Assembly: GCA_900115795.1 (NCBI GenBank)
Contig: FOXT01000014.1
Coordinates: 1-53,838, forward strand
DNA length: 53,838 bases
Origin: Lachnospiraceae bacterium XBB1006
Lineage (GTDB): Bacteria; Bacillota; Clostridia; Lachnospirales; Lachnospiraceae
Direction: 5' to 3'
Of the stretch, positions 34,229 to 43,720 are shown in pieces. The notes under the pieces were generated by a model. That model was not told the DNA's origin and did no database searches. It was given only the letters and a program-made list of their open reading frames with translations. The first letter of the stretch is position 1. Each line of letters starts with the position of its first letter. The translations under genes and the position numbers were made by a program.

Positions 34229-34882
34229 TTAAAAATCAAAAACTTCAAATGCCTTTCCCCTTGGTTTCACCGAAAAACTCAGTCGTTCGCCATGGGTTGG
34301 ATGACTAAATTCCACATAGCAGGAACACAATCCCAAAGGCATGTATTCTCCATTCGCATTTCCATACTTCCGATCCCCCACAATAGGCAATCCGGCATGG
34401 GCCAATTGCACCCGGATTTGATGATGGCGTCCGGTCTTTAATTTTACGCGTACCAAACTTTTATCATTCACCTGTGCAACTTTCCGGTACTCCAGACAGC
34501 TTCGTTTCGCATCTTTTTCCCCTTCCTTTCCGACACGGCTTATATTCTTTCTGCCATCCCGAATCAGATAATCCGTCAGGGTCTCTTCCTCCTTCGCCTC
34601 CCCGTATACTGCGGCAAAATATTCCTTCACAACACGACGTTCCCGCACTTGCTCGCTAAGTGCCGCCGTTGCCTCTTTCGTCTTGCCAAGAACCATTAAC
34701 CCTTCCACCGGCTGGTCTAAACGTTGCACCAAACCAACATAGGTATCCTCCCCTTTGTTCTTACGATAATTCGCTGCCAAAGACACCATGTCCATCTGCC
34801 CTATTTTTGCAGTTTGGGTAGGGACTCCTGCTGCCTTGTAACACACCATTATCGCCTCATCTTCATAGATAATGTCTAGCAC
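34229..34882 (-). CDS. RluA-family RNA pseudouridine synthase
   Basis: The enzyme isomerises uridine to pseudouridine in rRNA or tRNA. The 217-aa product has the catalytic motif VQRLDQPVEGLMVLGK, matching HRLDxxTSGLLLxAK with Q for H and VEG for TSG, and later KTGRHHQIRVQLAHAGLP and GDRKYG, which are RluA-family hallmarks. It lacks an N-terminal S4 domain. The target RNA is unknown. The start is GTG at 34882, eight bases after AGGAGG. Confidence 0.9.
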   Translation of the reverse strand: MLDIIYEDEAIMVCYKAAGVPTQTAKIGQMDMVSLAANYRKNKGEDTYVGLVQRLDQPVEGLMVLGKTKEATAALSEQVRERRVVKEYFAAVYGEAKEEETLTDYLIRDGRKNISRVGKEGEKDAKRSCLEYRKVAQVNDKSLVRVKLKTGRHHQIRVQLAHAGLPIVGDRKYGNANGEYMPLGLCSCYVEFSHPTHGERLSFSVKPRGKAFEVFDF

Positions 34883-34949
34883 GTTCCTATCCTCCTACAC
34901 GATGAAGCCCATACCACGAAGGGTACGGGCGCTCACCTGTGATTCTTAT

Positions 34950-36140
34950 TTACTTCAACTCCGCTTTCAATTCTTCCACGCGGTCCAATTTCTCCCATGG
35001 AAGATCCAGATCGTTTCTTCCGAAATGTCCATATGCTGCCGTCTGTTTATAAATCGGTCTGCGCAAATCAAGCATCTTAATAATACCCGCCGGACGAAGG
35101 TCAAAATGCTTACGAACCAGCGCTACAATCTTCTCATCATCCACGATGCCGGTACCAAAGGTATCTACACGCACAGATGTTGGCTCTGCTACACCAATGG
35201 CATAAGACAACTGGATTTCACACTGTTTTGCAATCCCTGCTGCTACAATATTCTTAGCAACATAACGTGCTGCGTACGCCGCGCTTCGGTCAACCTTGGT
35301 ACAATCCTTTCCGGAAAAAGCGCCGCCGCCGTGTCTTGCAAAGCCACCATACGTATCCACAATAATCTTTCTTCCGGTCAAACCGCTGTCTCCCTGTGGT
35401 CCGCCGATTACAAAACGTCCCGTTGGATTGATATAGAATTTCGTTTTATCATCAATAAGCTCTTTTGGAAGCACTTCATCAAATACGTATTTCTTAATAT
35501 CCTTATGGATCTGCTCCTGTGTTACATCCGGTGTATGCTGCGTGGACAGAACAACCGCTTCAAGACGGAACGGATTTCCATTCTCATCATATTCTACGCT
35601 TACCTGGCTTTTTCCATCCGGTCTTAAATACTTCAATGTTCCATCTTTACGCACCTTGGTCAGCTGTCTGGTTAATTTATGCGCCAATGAAATCGAATAC
35701 GGCATGTATTCCTCTGTTTCGTCTGTTGCATAGCCAAACATCATACCCTGATCGCCGGCTCCGATTGCATCAATTTCTTCGTCTGTCATCTTGTTTTCTT
35801 TTGCTTCTAATGCCTTGTCTACGCCCATCGCAATGTCGCCGGATTGCTCATCAAGCGCCACTAACACGCCACAGGAATTTCCATCAAATCCTGCTGCCGC
35901 ATTATCGTATCCAATTTCACAAATGGTATCACGCACTATTTTTTGAATATCAACATACGCCTTGGTTGTAATCTCACCCATAACCATAACCAAGCCTGTG
36001 GTACAACAAGTTTCACAAGCAACGCGGCTATTTGGATCTTCTTCCATCAGTGCATCTAGAATCGCGTCAGAAATCTGGTCGCAGACTTTGTCCGGATGTC
36101 CTTCTGTTACTGACTCTGACGTAAATAATTTTTTCTCCAT
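34950..36140 (-). CDS. metK: S-adenosylmethionine synthetase
   Basis: MetK makes SAM from methionine and ATP. The 396-aa product has [20 protein letters not shown] at the N-terminus, the signature [12 protein letters not shown] (about residue 117), and [20 protein letters not shown] use the second of two tandem ATGs (36140), seven bases after GGAG; 36143 is possible. A SAM-I riboswitch with its terminator lies in the leader, so the enzyme is switched off by its product. Confidence 0.98.
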   Translation of the reverse strand: MEKKLFTSESVTEGHPDKVCDQISDAILDALMEEDPNSRVACETCCTTGLVMVMGEITTKAYVDIQKIVRDTICEIGYDNAAAGFDGNSCGVLVALDEQSGDIAMGVDKALEAKENKMTDEEIDAIGAGDQGMMFGYATDETEEYMPYSISLAHKLTRQLTKVRKDGTLKYLRPDGKSQVSVEYDENGNPFRLEAVVLSTQHTPDVTQEQIHKDIKKYVFDEVLPKELIDDKTKFYINPTGRFVIGGPQGDSGLTGRKIIVDTYGGFARHGGGAFSGKDCTKVDRSAAYAARYVAKNIVAAGIAKQCEIQLSYAIGVAEPTSVRVDTFGTGIVDDEKIVALVRKHFDLRPAGIIKMLDLRRPIYKQTAAYGHFGRNDLDLPWEKLDRVEELKAELK

Positions 36141-36169
36141 CATAATACTCCTTTCCTCTCTGCATGCGC

Positions 36170-36199
36170 AAAAAAATCCGCTTATCTAACATAAGCGGA
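36170..36199 (-). terminator. Riboswitch-controlled terminator of metK
   Basis: A stem TCCGCTTAT with ATAAGCGGA and a 5-base loop is followed by seven T's on the minus strand, 30 bp before metK. SAM binding to the aptamer upstream should let this form. Confidence 0.9.
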
Positions 36200-36223
36200 C
36201 GCGACTTCTACACCTATCTCATC

Positions 36224-36320
36224 CTCTTATTGTTCGATTTCTCGCTCAGGGAGGCACCTTCCATATCGGGGTTGCCGTGACTTCTTTGATCCTATGTATC
36301 TCCATCACTCTGAATAAGAG
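36224..36320 (-). promoter_or_regulatory. SAM-I (S-box) riboswitch aptamer
   Basis: P1 is CTCTTATT (36320-36313) pairing with AATAAGAG (36231-36224). Between them lie TTCAGAGTGATGGAGA, GAAGTCACGGCAACC and GGAAGGTGCC, the conserved S-box kink-turn and ligand-pocket segments. The gene controlled is metK, a standard S-box target. Confidence 0.95.
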
Positions 36321-36343
36321 AACTATATTGTTTTATACATCAT

Positions 36344-36372
36344 ATCATACTAATTTCCCTACACTCTGTCAA
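36344..36372 (-). promoter_or_regulatory. Sigma-A promoter of metK
   Basis: The minus strand reads TTGACA, 17 bases, TATGAT, about 20 bp upstream of the riboswitch P1. Confidence 0.85.
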
Positions 36373-36432
36373 TGCAATACACAAATTCTTCTCATAATCG
36401 CCAAAAAACATACCAAAATCGCCAAAGTTTTG

Positions 36433-36461
36433 TTGACTTTTTCCTAATACCATCCTATACT
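36433..36461 (+). promoter_or_regulatory. Sigma-A promoter of the second HD-GYP gene
   Basis: TTGACT, 17 bases, TATACT. The -10 lies in the left arm of a perfect dyad (36451-36473) that could be an operator. Confidence 0.8.
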
Positions 36462-36473
36462 GAAAATAGGATG
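36451..36473. promoter_or_regulatory. Dyad over the HD-GYP promoter (possible operator)
   Basis: CATCCTAT and ATAGGATG form a perfect 8-bp inverted repeat with a 7-base centre. It covers the -10 box and the predicted transcription start, and TTTTTT and the ribosome site follow. It fits a repressor site. As RNA it would only partly be transcribed. Confidence 0.45.
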
Positions 36474-36490
36474 TTTTTTGGGAGGATAGC

Positions 36491-37660
36491 ATGAGTACGA
36501 TAGCTACAAAAGATTTGCTTCCGGGCATGATTACCGCAGCTCCGGTAATTACCAAAACCGGACAAACAATATTAGATGCGAATATTCGCTTAGACAAGAA
36601 ATTAATTGCACGATTGGATTTTTATTCCATTCCGTCCGTTGAAATTATTGACGATCAACGTGCTCCGGCACCAGTGAAAGAAGAACCAGTTACCGAATTG
36701 CCAAAGCTGGAAGAACCAAAGACGGAGGAACCGGCAAAAGAAGCCCCAATCGACCGCTCTGTGTTTGCAGCTGCCGGAAGAGCTTCCAACCTTCAGAAGA
36801 TTCAACGAAGTGATCGTTTTCGCGATTTTCAGGTCTCCTATACCAAGAGTGTATTCGAATTAAGCTCTGCCTTAGACGGTATGGTGAATAAAACCTTCCC
36901 TTCTTCGCAAGAACTGTTGGCCACGTCCATGCAGGTATTAAATGAGCACCGCATGACGACCATCGAATTGTTTGACATGTTGCATAATATGCGACAGAAT
37001 GATGATTCCGTTTATGCCCATAGCCTGAATGTTGCTTTTATTGCACGTATTTTGGGAAAATGGATGAAACTTGACAAAGAAGAAATTGAAGATTTGACCT
37101 TGGCCGGTCTGGTTCATGACGTTGGTAAACTGATGGTTCCGAAGGAAATTTTAAATAAACCGGGAAGGCTAACGGATGAAGAATTTAAGATTATTCGTCA
37201 GCACCCGCAGTATGGATACGATTTGCTGAAGGATCAACCTTATCCTAAGCGCGTGTTAAACGCCGTGCTGAACCATCACGAACGCTGTGACGGAAGCGGC
37301 TATCCACGAAATTTAAGCAAAGAAGCAGTGGATGATTTTTCCCTGGTTATTGCGGCAGCTGATGTATACGATGCTATGACGGCTGCAAGAAGCTATCGGG
37401 CACCACTTAGTCCTTTCGCCGTTATCGAGAATTTTGAAAATGAGGGACTTCAGAAATATCGTCCACATGTAATCATGACATTTTTAGAGCGAATTGCCAA
37501 CACCTACCAGAACAACCGTGTTCTGTTAAGTAACGGCTCTCAGGGAACCATCGTGTTGCTAAACAGCAATCGTCTTTCCCGTCCAATCTTAAAATTGGAT
37601 AACGGAGATTTTCTGGATTTGTCCACGAACACCTCTTTATCCATCGTATCACTATTATAA
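36491..37660 (+). CDS. Second HD-GYP cyclic-di-GMP phosphodiesterase
   Basis: The 389-aa product has an N-terminal DUF3391-like domain (about residues 1-55), a proline/glutamate/lysine-rich linker (about 56-90), and an HD-GYP domain with intact residues: H in YAHSLNVA, VHDVGK (about 209), QHPQYGYDLL, NHHERCDGSGYP (GYP about 270), AAADVYDAM. The C-terminus (GSQGTIVLLNSNRLSRPILK) resembles that of the minus-strand HD-GYP protein, so the two are paralogues. Its own promoter and operator-like dyad are separate from the metK promoter that faces away. Confidence 0.93.
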   Translation: MSTIATKDLLPGMITAAPVITKTGQTILDANIRLDKKLIARLDFYSIPSVEIIDDQRAPAPVKEEPVTELPKLEEPKTEEPAKEAPIDRSVFAAAGRASNLQKIQRSDRFRDFQVSYTKSVFELSSALDGMVNKTFPSSQELLATSMQVLNEHRMTTIELFDMLHNMRQNDDSVYAHSLNVAFIARILGKWMKLDKEEIEDLTLAGLVHDVGKLMVPKEILNKPGRLTDEEFKIIRQHPQYGYDLLKDQPYPKRVLNAVLNHHERCDGSGYPRNLSKEAVDDFSLVIAAADVYDAMTAARSYRAPLSPFAVIENFENEGLQKYRPHVIMTFLERIANTYQNNRVLLSNGSQGTIVLLNSNRLSRPILKLDNGDFLDLSTNTSLSIVSLL

Positions 37661-37667
37661 AATTAAA

Positions 37668-37692
37668 TAGGAATGATGAAATCGCATTCCTA
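37668..37692. other. First of three hairpins downstream of the second HD-GYP gene
   Basis: TAGGAATG and CATTCCTA form a perfect 8-bp stem with a 9-base loop, eight bases after the stop codon. No T-run follows. Confidence 0.5.
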
Positions 37693-37698
37693 CTCTCG

Positions 37699-37734
37699 CA
37701 TAGCCGCCGGTCAGCTTTGCTGCCTGGCGGCTAT
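37699..37734. other. Second hairpin downstream of the second HD-GYP gene
   Basis: CATAGCCGCC and GGCGGCTATG form a GC-rich 10-bp stem with a 16-base loop. On the plus strand it is not followed by T's. Confidence 0.5.
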
Positions 37735-37746
37735 GTAATAAAAAAT

Positions 37747-37783
37747 AAGCCTGTCACACATTGTTCTTGTGTAACAGGCTTTT
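37747..37783. terminator. Bidirectional terminator between the HD-GYP gene and murA
   Basis: AAGCCTGT, one mismatched base and ACACA pair with their complement; T-rich tracts follow on both strands. It can end both the plus-strand HD-GYP message and the minus-strand murA message. Confidence 0.85.
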
Positions 37784-37794
37784 CTTTTCCCTTT

Positions 37795-39087
37795 CTAAGA
37801 TACTCTATAGACAAATTTCGTAGCTTCTCTCTCGCTGGAAACCTTCTCAATGACGGCTCCAAGTCCGGCCAACTTCACTTCAAATTCTTCATAGCCTCGC
37901 TCGATATAGTGAATATCGTCCACAATAGTAAATCCTTCCGCTGCCAAACCGGCAATCACAAGTGCTGCTCCGGCACGTAAATCCGGTGCAGAAACCCTTG
38001 CTCCGGTATAACAGGATACGCCGGAAATAATGCCCACATTGCTCTCGACTTTAATATTCGCACCCATACGATTCAGCTCGTCTGCGTATCGAAAACGGTT
38101 CTCAAAAATACTTTCCGTAACAACACTGGTTCCATTCGCCAATGCAAGTACAGCTGCTATCTGTGGCTGCATATCCGTCGGAAATCCCGGATAGTAGGTT
38201 GTTGCAACCTGGGTACACTGCAATGGTTTCGAAGAAACCACGCGCACTGCATCATCGAACTCCTCTATCTCGCATCCCATTTCTTTCAACTTCGCTGTAA
38301 TAGCCTCCAAATGCTTCGGAATAACATTCTTCACCATTACATCTCCCTTGGTAGCCGCTGCGGCACACATAAAGGTTCCGGCTTCAATCTGATCCGGAAT
38401 CACGGAGTATTCCGTTCCATGAAGCTTCGCAACACCTTCAATACGAATAATATCCGTACCAGCGCCACGAATGCTGGCTCCCATACTATTAAGTAAGTTC
38501 GCCACATCTACTACATGAGGTTCCTTGGCAGCATTCTCAATGGTGGTCTTTCCCTTTGCAAGAACAGCGGCCATCATAATATTGATGGTTGCACCAACGG
38601 ATGCCTTATCAAGGTAAATTGATCCTCCAATTAAATCCTGCGCCTTGGCACTAATCACACCATGAGCAATCTCAACCTCTGCTCCTAACTGACGAAAGCC
38701 CTTCAAATGCAAATCAATCGGCCGGCTTCCAATATCGCAACCGCCCGGAAGGGCAACCTGCGCATATTTATATTTTCCAAGTAAAGCTCCTAATAAATAA
38801 TAGGAACCACGTATCTTCTTGATATATTCATATTCCACATCGTAACTACTAATGGTGGAACCATTAATCTTCACCTTGTGTGGACCAAGACGCTCCACCC
38901 TGGCTCCAATTCCTTCAATCGCCTGAAGCATCACGTTGATGTCGCAAACATTCGGCAAATTGTCAATAATTACGGATTCATTTGCCATAATCGCAGCAGG
39001 AAGTATTCCAAGAGCCGCATTCTTAGCGCCGGAAATTTCAACTTCCCCTACGAGTGGATTTCCGCCCTTTATAACGTACTGATCCAT
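37795..39087 (-). CDS. murA: UDP-N-acetylglucosamine 1-carboxyvinyltransferase MurA
   Basis: MurA does the first committed step of peptidoglycan synthesis, transferring enolpyruvate from PEP to UDP-GlcNAc; fosfomycin targets its cysteine. The 430-aa product has GGNPLVGEVEISGAKNAALG at the N-terminus (with the conserved Lys-Asn) and the loop LPGGCDIGSRPIDLH with the catalytic Cys kept, so it should be fosfomycin-sensitive at the target. It has its own promoter and shares a terminator with the convergent HD-GYP gene. Confidence 0.97.
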   Translation of the reverse strand: MDQYVIKGGNPLVGEVEISGAKNAALGILPAAIMANESVIIDNLPNVCDINVMLQAIEGIGARVERLGPHKVKINGSTISSYDVEYEYIKKIRGSYYLLGALLGKYKYAQVALPGGCDIGSRPIDLHLKGFRQLGAEVEIAHGVISAKAQDLIGGSIYLDKASVGATINIMMAAVLAKGKTTIENAAKEPHVVDVANLLNSMGASIRGAGTDIIRIEGVAKLHGTEYSVIPDQIEAGTFMCAAAATKGDVMVKNVIPKHLEAITAKLKEMGCEIEEFDDAVRVVSSKPLQCTQVATTYYPGFPTDMQPQIAAVLALANGTSVVTESIFENRFRYADELNRMGANIKVESNVGIISGVSCYTGARVSAPDLRAGAALVIAGLAAEGFTIVDDIHYIERGYEEFEVKLAGLGAVIEKVSSEREATKFVYRVS

Positions 39088-39126
39088 CGCACACCTCTAT
39101 TATTTCATTCATAATCATTATCTATT

Positions 39127-39154
39127 ATTATAACACATCTTTTGTTTTTTTCAA
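39127..39154 (-). promoter_or_regulatory. Sigma-A promoter of murA
   Basis: The minus strand reads TTGAAA, 16 bases, TATAAT, about 40 bp before the murA start in the gap after mfd. Confidence 0.75.
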
Positions 39155-39185
39155 CAAGACGTTATCTCCTAGTGTAGCCGCTTTC

Positions 39186-42100
39186 TCACTCGCTGTCAAG
39201 TAAATATTCCACAAATTTATCCAAAATGTGCTCTACACATACCATGACATCCTCTTGTTTTGTTCGGTTATTAAAATCTCTGCGATAAACAAAATATGGA
39301 GGCTGCTTTTTATTCACAAAATTCATTGCGCCTTCAAAGGATGCGATAAACTGCGCAAATCCAGCCGGGCTAATCCTTGCCTTCTCGTACAGCTTAATGG
39401 TAATCGTTTCCTGTTTTTGTGAAATCTCCGTAATATCGAGACTGTGGGCTCTTGCCTTCAATAATGCGATTTGCAAAAGTAAAAGCACCGCCTTTGGCGG
39501 ATCTCCAAATCGATCAATGAATTCCTCCAGAATTTCTTCTTTATCCTCTTGCGTTTCAATGTTTCCGATACGCTTATACATATCAAGCTTCTGAAATTCA
39601 TTGGGAATATAGCTTGGCGGAATAAAAGCGTTTACGGATAAATCTATTGAAGTCGCAAAACTTTCTTTTACCGGAAGGCCCTTCATAAGCTTCACCGCCT
39701 CATTTAACATTTTGCAGTACAAATCGTATCCTACCGCTTCCATGTGGCCATGCTGATCGGCACCCAAAATGTTTCCGGCACCGCGAATTTCAAGATCTTT
39801 CATGGCAATCTTAATTCCACTACCTAAATCCGTAAATTCGCGAATGGCATGAAGTCGTTTCTCTGCCACCTCTTTTAGCAACTTATCCCGTCGATACATC
39901 AAAAATGCATACGATGTACGGTTCGAACGTCCCACGCGGCCTCGCAACTGATAAAGCTGGGAAAGTCCCATGTTATCTGCATCTTGAATAATCATGGTAT
40001 TGGCATTGGAAATATCCAGTCCGGTTTCAATAATGGTGGTGGTCACCAGCACATCCAGTTCGCCATTCACAAACTGATACATTATATCTTCCAGTTCCCG
40101 CTCCTTCATCTGTCCATGGGCATACGCCACATTTGCCTCCGGAACCAATGCCCGTATCCGATCGGTCACTTCCGCAATTTGTTTTACCCGGTTATAAACA
40201 TAATACACCTGTCCGCCTCGGCCAAGTTCCCTACGAATAGCCTCTTTTACCATTTCCTCGTTTTGTTCTAACACATAGGTCTGAATTGGCATACGGTCAA
40301 CCGGCGCTTCCTCTAACACGCTCATATCCCGAATTCCAACGAGACTCATATGCAACGTTCGTGGAATTGGTGTTGCCGTTAAGGTCAGCACATCAATCTG
40401 ATTCTTTAGCTGTTTGATTTTCTCTTTATGTGCCACGCCAAAACGTTGCTCTTCATCGATAATCAATAGCCCTAAGTCCTTGTAATCCACATCTTTTGAC
40501 AACAACCGGTGGGTACCAATCACAATATCTACCTCACCTTTCTTTAGACCGGCAATCACTTTCTTTTGCTGGGCCGGTGTGGAAAAGCGGCTAAGCAGAC
40601 CTATATTTACCGGAAAGTCTTTCATCCGCTGCACAAACGTATTGTAATGCTGCTGCGCCAGAATCGTAGTTGGCACCAGATACACCACCTGCTTACTATC
40701 CTGCACTGCCTTAAATGCGGCGCGGATTGCAATCTCCGTTTTACCAAAACCAACGTCGCCACAAATGAGTCTGTCCATCGTTTTTTTACTTTCCATATCT
40801 CTTTTTGCCGCTTCAATCGCCAAAAGTTGGTCATCTGTCTCCTCATACAGAAATAATTCTTCAAACTCCCGCTGCCAAACCGTGTCCGGCGAAAACTGAT
40901 AGCCTTCCATATTTTCTCTGGCAGCATACAGCTCCACCAGTTCCCTTGCGATATCCGTAACCGCGCCACGTACCTTCGCCTTTGTCTTATTCCAGTCCTG
41001 GCTCCCCAGCTTATTTAACTTTGGTTTCTTCGCGTCTGCTCCCGCATATTTTTGCAAAAGCTCCAGGTTATTGGCTTGCATATACAAAGCGCCACCCTTG
41101 TCATACTCAATCTTTATATAATCCTTGGTAACGCCCTCAACATCCACCTTTTCAATTCCACGATAAATTCCAAGTCCATGGTTTTCATGCACCACATAGT
41201 CGCCAATCTTAAGCTCCGCAAAATCGCGAATGCGTTCGCCCTCATATTTCTTGCGCTTCTTTTTTCTACGCTCCTGCCCAAAAATATCGCTTTCTGTAAT
41301 CATGGCAAACGACAGCATGGAAAGCTCAAAACCGCGTTTCAACTTCCCATAACAAACCATAATTTCGCCCTTTTGCGGTTCCTTTGTTCGATCTTCTGTA
41401 TAAAAAACCGCAAGACCCTCTTCTTGCAAGTCCTTCGCCAATCGCATGGCACGGCTCTTTGAACCGGACATAAGTACCAGTTGGTACCCGGCTTTTTTGT
41501 AATGGCGCAAGTCCTTGATTAACAGCTCAAAGCTCTTATTATAGGAATTGATGGAACGGGTTGTCATGGCATACATCGCCGATGGCTTAAAGGCTTCGCA
41601 CTTCTGATCCAGTGTACTTAGCGCAATCACCGGGAATTTCCGCAATCCGGCCATCATCTTCCTGACCGGCACCAGCACATCCGTCTGCCCCGACAGCACA
41701 TAGCCCTTTACCAATCGACTCTTCATGCTCTCAGAAAACTCCAGCTCCACTGCATTTGCCGCTTCCAAATCTCTGGCGGGCTCATCTATATATATAATCG
41801 TGTTTTCATTTTCAAAATAATCCAGGAAAGTAACCGTATCTTCGCAGAAATATGTCAAAAAGCTTCCTGCGCTGGCCATATCCGTTCCGTTCTCCACACC
41901 TTCCACAAGTGCATCCACCATACTCCGTAAGCGAAAGGCCTCTTCGGTGTTCATAGTCTCACGGAACTTCTTTTCCCGCATCGCTGCTTCCTTCTTAATC
42001 TTTAGAAGTCCCGTCTCCATGCGCGCTTTTGTGAGAATCAACTCCGTCGCCGGATACACCACCGCCTCTTCCATATGCTCCATGGATCGCTGACTTTCCA

Positions 42101-42713
42101 CATCAAAACTGCGAATGGAATCAATGTCATCTCCCCAGAACTCAATACGAATCGGTGCATCTTCCGATAAGGGAAAAATATCAAGAATTCCGCCACGCAC
42201 CGCAAAATCGCCTACACCTTCCACCTGGTAATTCTTCTCGTATCCCATACTTACAAGCTTCTTTGTAATCTCCGCCAACGGCGCGGTTTCGCCCACACGA
42301 AACGTAAGTACCGCCCGGTACAGTTCTTCCGGCGGCATCAGTCGATCAAGCAGTGCATCCACCGTGGTGACCACGGTGTAGTGTTCTTTTTCCCGCATCG
42401 CTTTTAGCACGGACAAACGTTCGCTGGTCAGTAGATTTCCTCTAATATCCGCCTGATAAAACAATACATCCTTTGCCGGATAGTAATATACGTCTTCATC
42501 GAAAACTTTGAAATCCTCTAACAATTCCTTCGCCTTTTGTTCATGAAAGGTGACCACCAGCCGTTTTTTTTCCGCGTCAATCCCACTCATGAGGTAGGAT
42601 TTCGCCGCATCCATACATCCGGTAATCTGAATTGTACCGCTTTTTTCTCTTATATGCTGTTGTACCGCTTCATAATTTCCCCATTCTGATAGAGGTCTGT
42701 TCCAAATACTCAT
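39186..42713 (-). CDS. mfd: Transcription-repair coupling factor Mfd
   Basis: Mfd removes RNA polymerase stalled at DNA damage and recruits UvrA. The 1175-aa protein has the N-terminal UvrB-like region (about 1-350), the RNA-polymerase-interacting domain (about 500-560, with [20 protein letters not shown]), and a RecG-like superfamily 2 motor with Walker [13 protein letters not shown] (about 658), the DEEQ box in [12 protein letters not shown], and [14 protein letters not shown]. Length and order are normal. Its ATG overlaps the pth stop by 4 bp (ATGA). Confidence 0.98.
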   Translation of the reverse strand: MSIWNRPLSEWGNYEAVQQHIREKSGTIQITGCMDAAKSYLMSGIDAEKKRLVVTFHEQKAKELLEDFKVFDEDVYYYPAKDVLFYQADIRGNLLTSERLSVLKAMREKEHYTVVTTVDALLDRLMPPEELYRAVLTFRVGETAPLAEITKKLVSMGYEKNYQVEGVGDFAVRGGILDIFPLSEDAPIRIEFWGDDIDSIRSFDVESQRSMEHMEEAVVYPATELILTKARMETGLLKIKKEAAMREKKFRETMNTEEAFRLRSMVDALVEGVENGTDMASAGSFLTYFCEDTVTFLDYFENENTIIYIDEPARDLEAANAVELEFSESMKSRLVKGYVLSGQTDVLVPVRKMMAGLRKFPVIALSTLDQKCEAFKPSAMYAMTTRSINSYNKSFELLIKDLRHYKKAGYQLVLMSGSKSRAMRLAKDLQEEGLAVFYTEDRTKEPQKGEIMVCYGKLKRGFELSMLSFAMITESDIFGQERRKKKRKKYEGERIRDFAELKIGDYVVHENHGLGIYRGIEKVDVEGVTKDYIKIEYDKGGALYMQANNLELLQKYAGADAKKPKLNKLGSQDWNKTKAKVRGAVTDIARELVELYAARENMEGYQFSPDTVWQREFEELFLYEETDDQLLAIEAAKRDMESKKTMDRLICGDVGFGKTEIAIRAAFKAVQDSKQVVYLVPTTILAQQHYNTFVQRMKDFPVNIGLLSRFSTPAQQKKVIAGLKKGEVDIVIGTHRLLSKDVDYKDLGLLIIDEEQRFGVAHKEKIKQLKNQIDVLTLTATPIPRTLHMSLVGIRDMSVLEEAPVDRMPIQTYVLEQNEEMVKEAIRRELGRGGQVYYVYNRVKQIAEVTDRIRALVPEANVAYAHGQMKERELEDIMYQFVNGELDVLVTTTIIETGLDISNANTMIIQDADNMGLSQLYQLRGRVGRSNRTSYAFLMYRRDKLLKEVAEKRLHAIREFTDLGSGIKIAMKDLEIRGAGNILGADQHGHMEAVGYDLYCKMLNEAVKLMKGLPVKESFATSIDLSVNAFIPPSYIPNEFQKLDMYKRIGNIETQEDKEEILEEFIDRFGDPPKAVLLLLQIALLKARAHSLDITEISQKQETITIKLYEKARISPAGFAQFIASFEGAMNFVNKKQPPYFVYRRDFNNRTKQEDVMVCVEHILDKFVEYLLDSE

Positions 42714-43285
42714 TTCTTTCCTTTTCCGTTAAATGCATTCATAGCCGCATCCGCATCTCCCCTTGCGATGGTAATCGCTGCCGTAGCTGCGTCTGCAATT
42801 GCTTCCTCAACCATCACCCGATCTTCTTTTGAAAATCGGCTTAACACATGATCCGCCAAATCCCAGCCTTCCGGCTTCGCACCAACTCCAATCTTTACTC
42901 GCGGAAAGTTCTGTGTTCCCAAAAGCTGGATAATATTCTTCATTCCATTATGTCCCCCGGCACTTCCTTTTTTACGGATGCGCAGCTGTCCCGGCTCCAG
43001 GCTAATGTCATCGTATACCACTAACAATTCTTCCTCCGGATCAAGCTTATAAAACTGCGTCAGGGCAAGCACCGATTCCCCACTCAGATTCATGTAGGTT
43101 TGCGGTTTTACCAAAAGCACTTTCACGCCTTCCACATATCCACTTCCAATCAGTGCCTTTCCTTTGATTTCCTTCACGGAAATCTGATACTTCTCTGCTA
43201 TATAGTCAATGCAATCGAAGCCAACATTGTGCCTGGTTTTTTCATATTTTGAAGTTGGATTTCCCAATCCTACAATCATATACAT
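42710..43285 (-). CDS. pth: Peptidyl-tRNA hydrolase
   Basis: Pth frees tRNA from peptidyl-tRNA that drops off ribosomes. The 191-aa product has VGLGNPTSKYEKTRHNVGFD (catalytic His in RHNVG, about residue 20), LLVVYDDISLEPG and GGHNGMKNIIQLLGTQNFPR, the three family signatures. Followed by mfd with a 4-bp overlap, the usual Firmicute pairing (spoVG-pth-mfd). Confidence 0.97.
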   Translation of the reverse strand: MYMIVGLGNPTSKYEKTRHNVGFDCIDYIAEKYQISVKEIKGKALIGSGYVEGVKVLLVKPQTYMNLSGESVLALTQFYKLDPEEELLVVYDDISLEPGQLRIRKKGSAGGHNGMKNIIQLLGTQNFPRVKIGVGAKPEGWDLADHVLSRFSKEDRVMVEEAIADAATAAITIARGDADAAMNAFNGKGKK

Positions 43286-43319
43286 ACGTTTCGTACCCTT
43301 CCTTTTTCCATCTTAACAC

Positions 43320-43354
43320 AATAATGGGAGGCCGTCTAAAGACGCCCTCCTATT
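43320..43354 (-). terminator. Hairpin between spoVG and pth
   Basis: TAATAGGAGGGCGTC pairs with its near-complement around TTTA on the minus strand. The following TTGTGTT is only weakly T-rich, so it may be an RNA-stability or attenuation element rather than a full terminator. Confidence 0.5.
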
Positions 43355-43382
43355 ATGCTCTTACTAAGTTAAACTTATTATA

Positions 43383-43655
43383 CTATTCTTTTGGTAACTT
43401 TTCCAGTTCTTTTTCATACGCTTCCAAAATCGTCTTTGAAATAATATCTCTGGTCTTGGAGTTAATCGGATGTGCAATATCACGATACTCTTCATTTGTT
43501 CCTTTTCTGCTTGGCATTGCGATGAATAACCCCTTGTCACCTTCAATTACCTTAATATCATGAACAACAAACTGCTCATCAAAGGTTATCGAAACAACCG
43601 CTCTCATCTTTCCTTCTCTGTCAATCTTACGCACTCTTACGTCTGTAATCTGCAT
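43383..43655 (-). CDS. spoVG: Regulator SpoVG
   Basis: SpoVG is a small nucleic-acid-binding regulator affecting sporulation septation and other processes. The 90-aa product has the family N-terminus [20 protein letters not shown], the central [20 protein letters not shown] and the basic [10 protein letters not shown] helix. A strong AAGGAGGAGACAGG ribosome site precedes it. It lies 65 bp after glgD with no terminator visible between them. Confidence 0.96.
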   Translation of the reverse strand: MQITDVRVRKIDREGKMRAVVSITFDEQFVVHDIKVIEGDKGLFIAMPSRKGTNEEYRDIAHPINSKTRDIISKTILEAYEKELEKLPKE

Positions 43656-43720
43656 ACCTGTCTCCTCCTTCGGGTACTAGCTAAAATTTTTGTAGCGTTT
43701 CTCGTTCTTAACTCCATGCT

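Noticed and set aside
37668-37783. CRISPR-like repeats
   Set aside because: The hairpins differ in sequence and there are no repeated units or spacers; no array is seen anywhere in the window.
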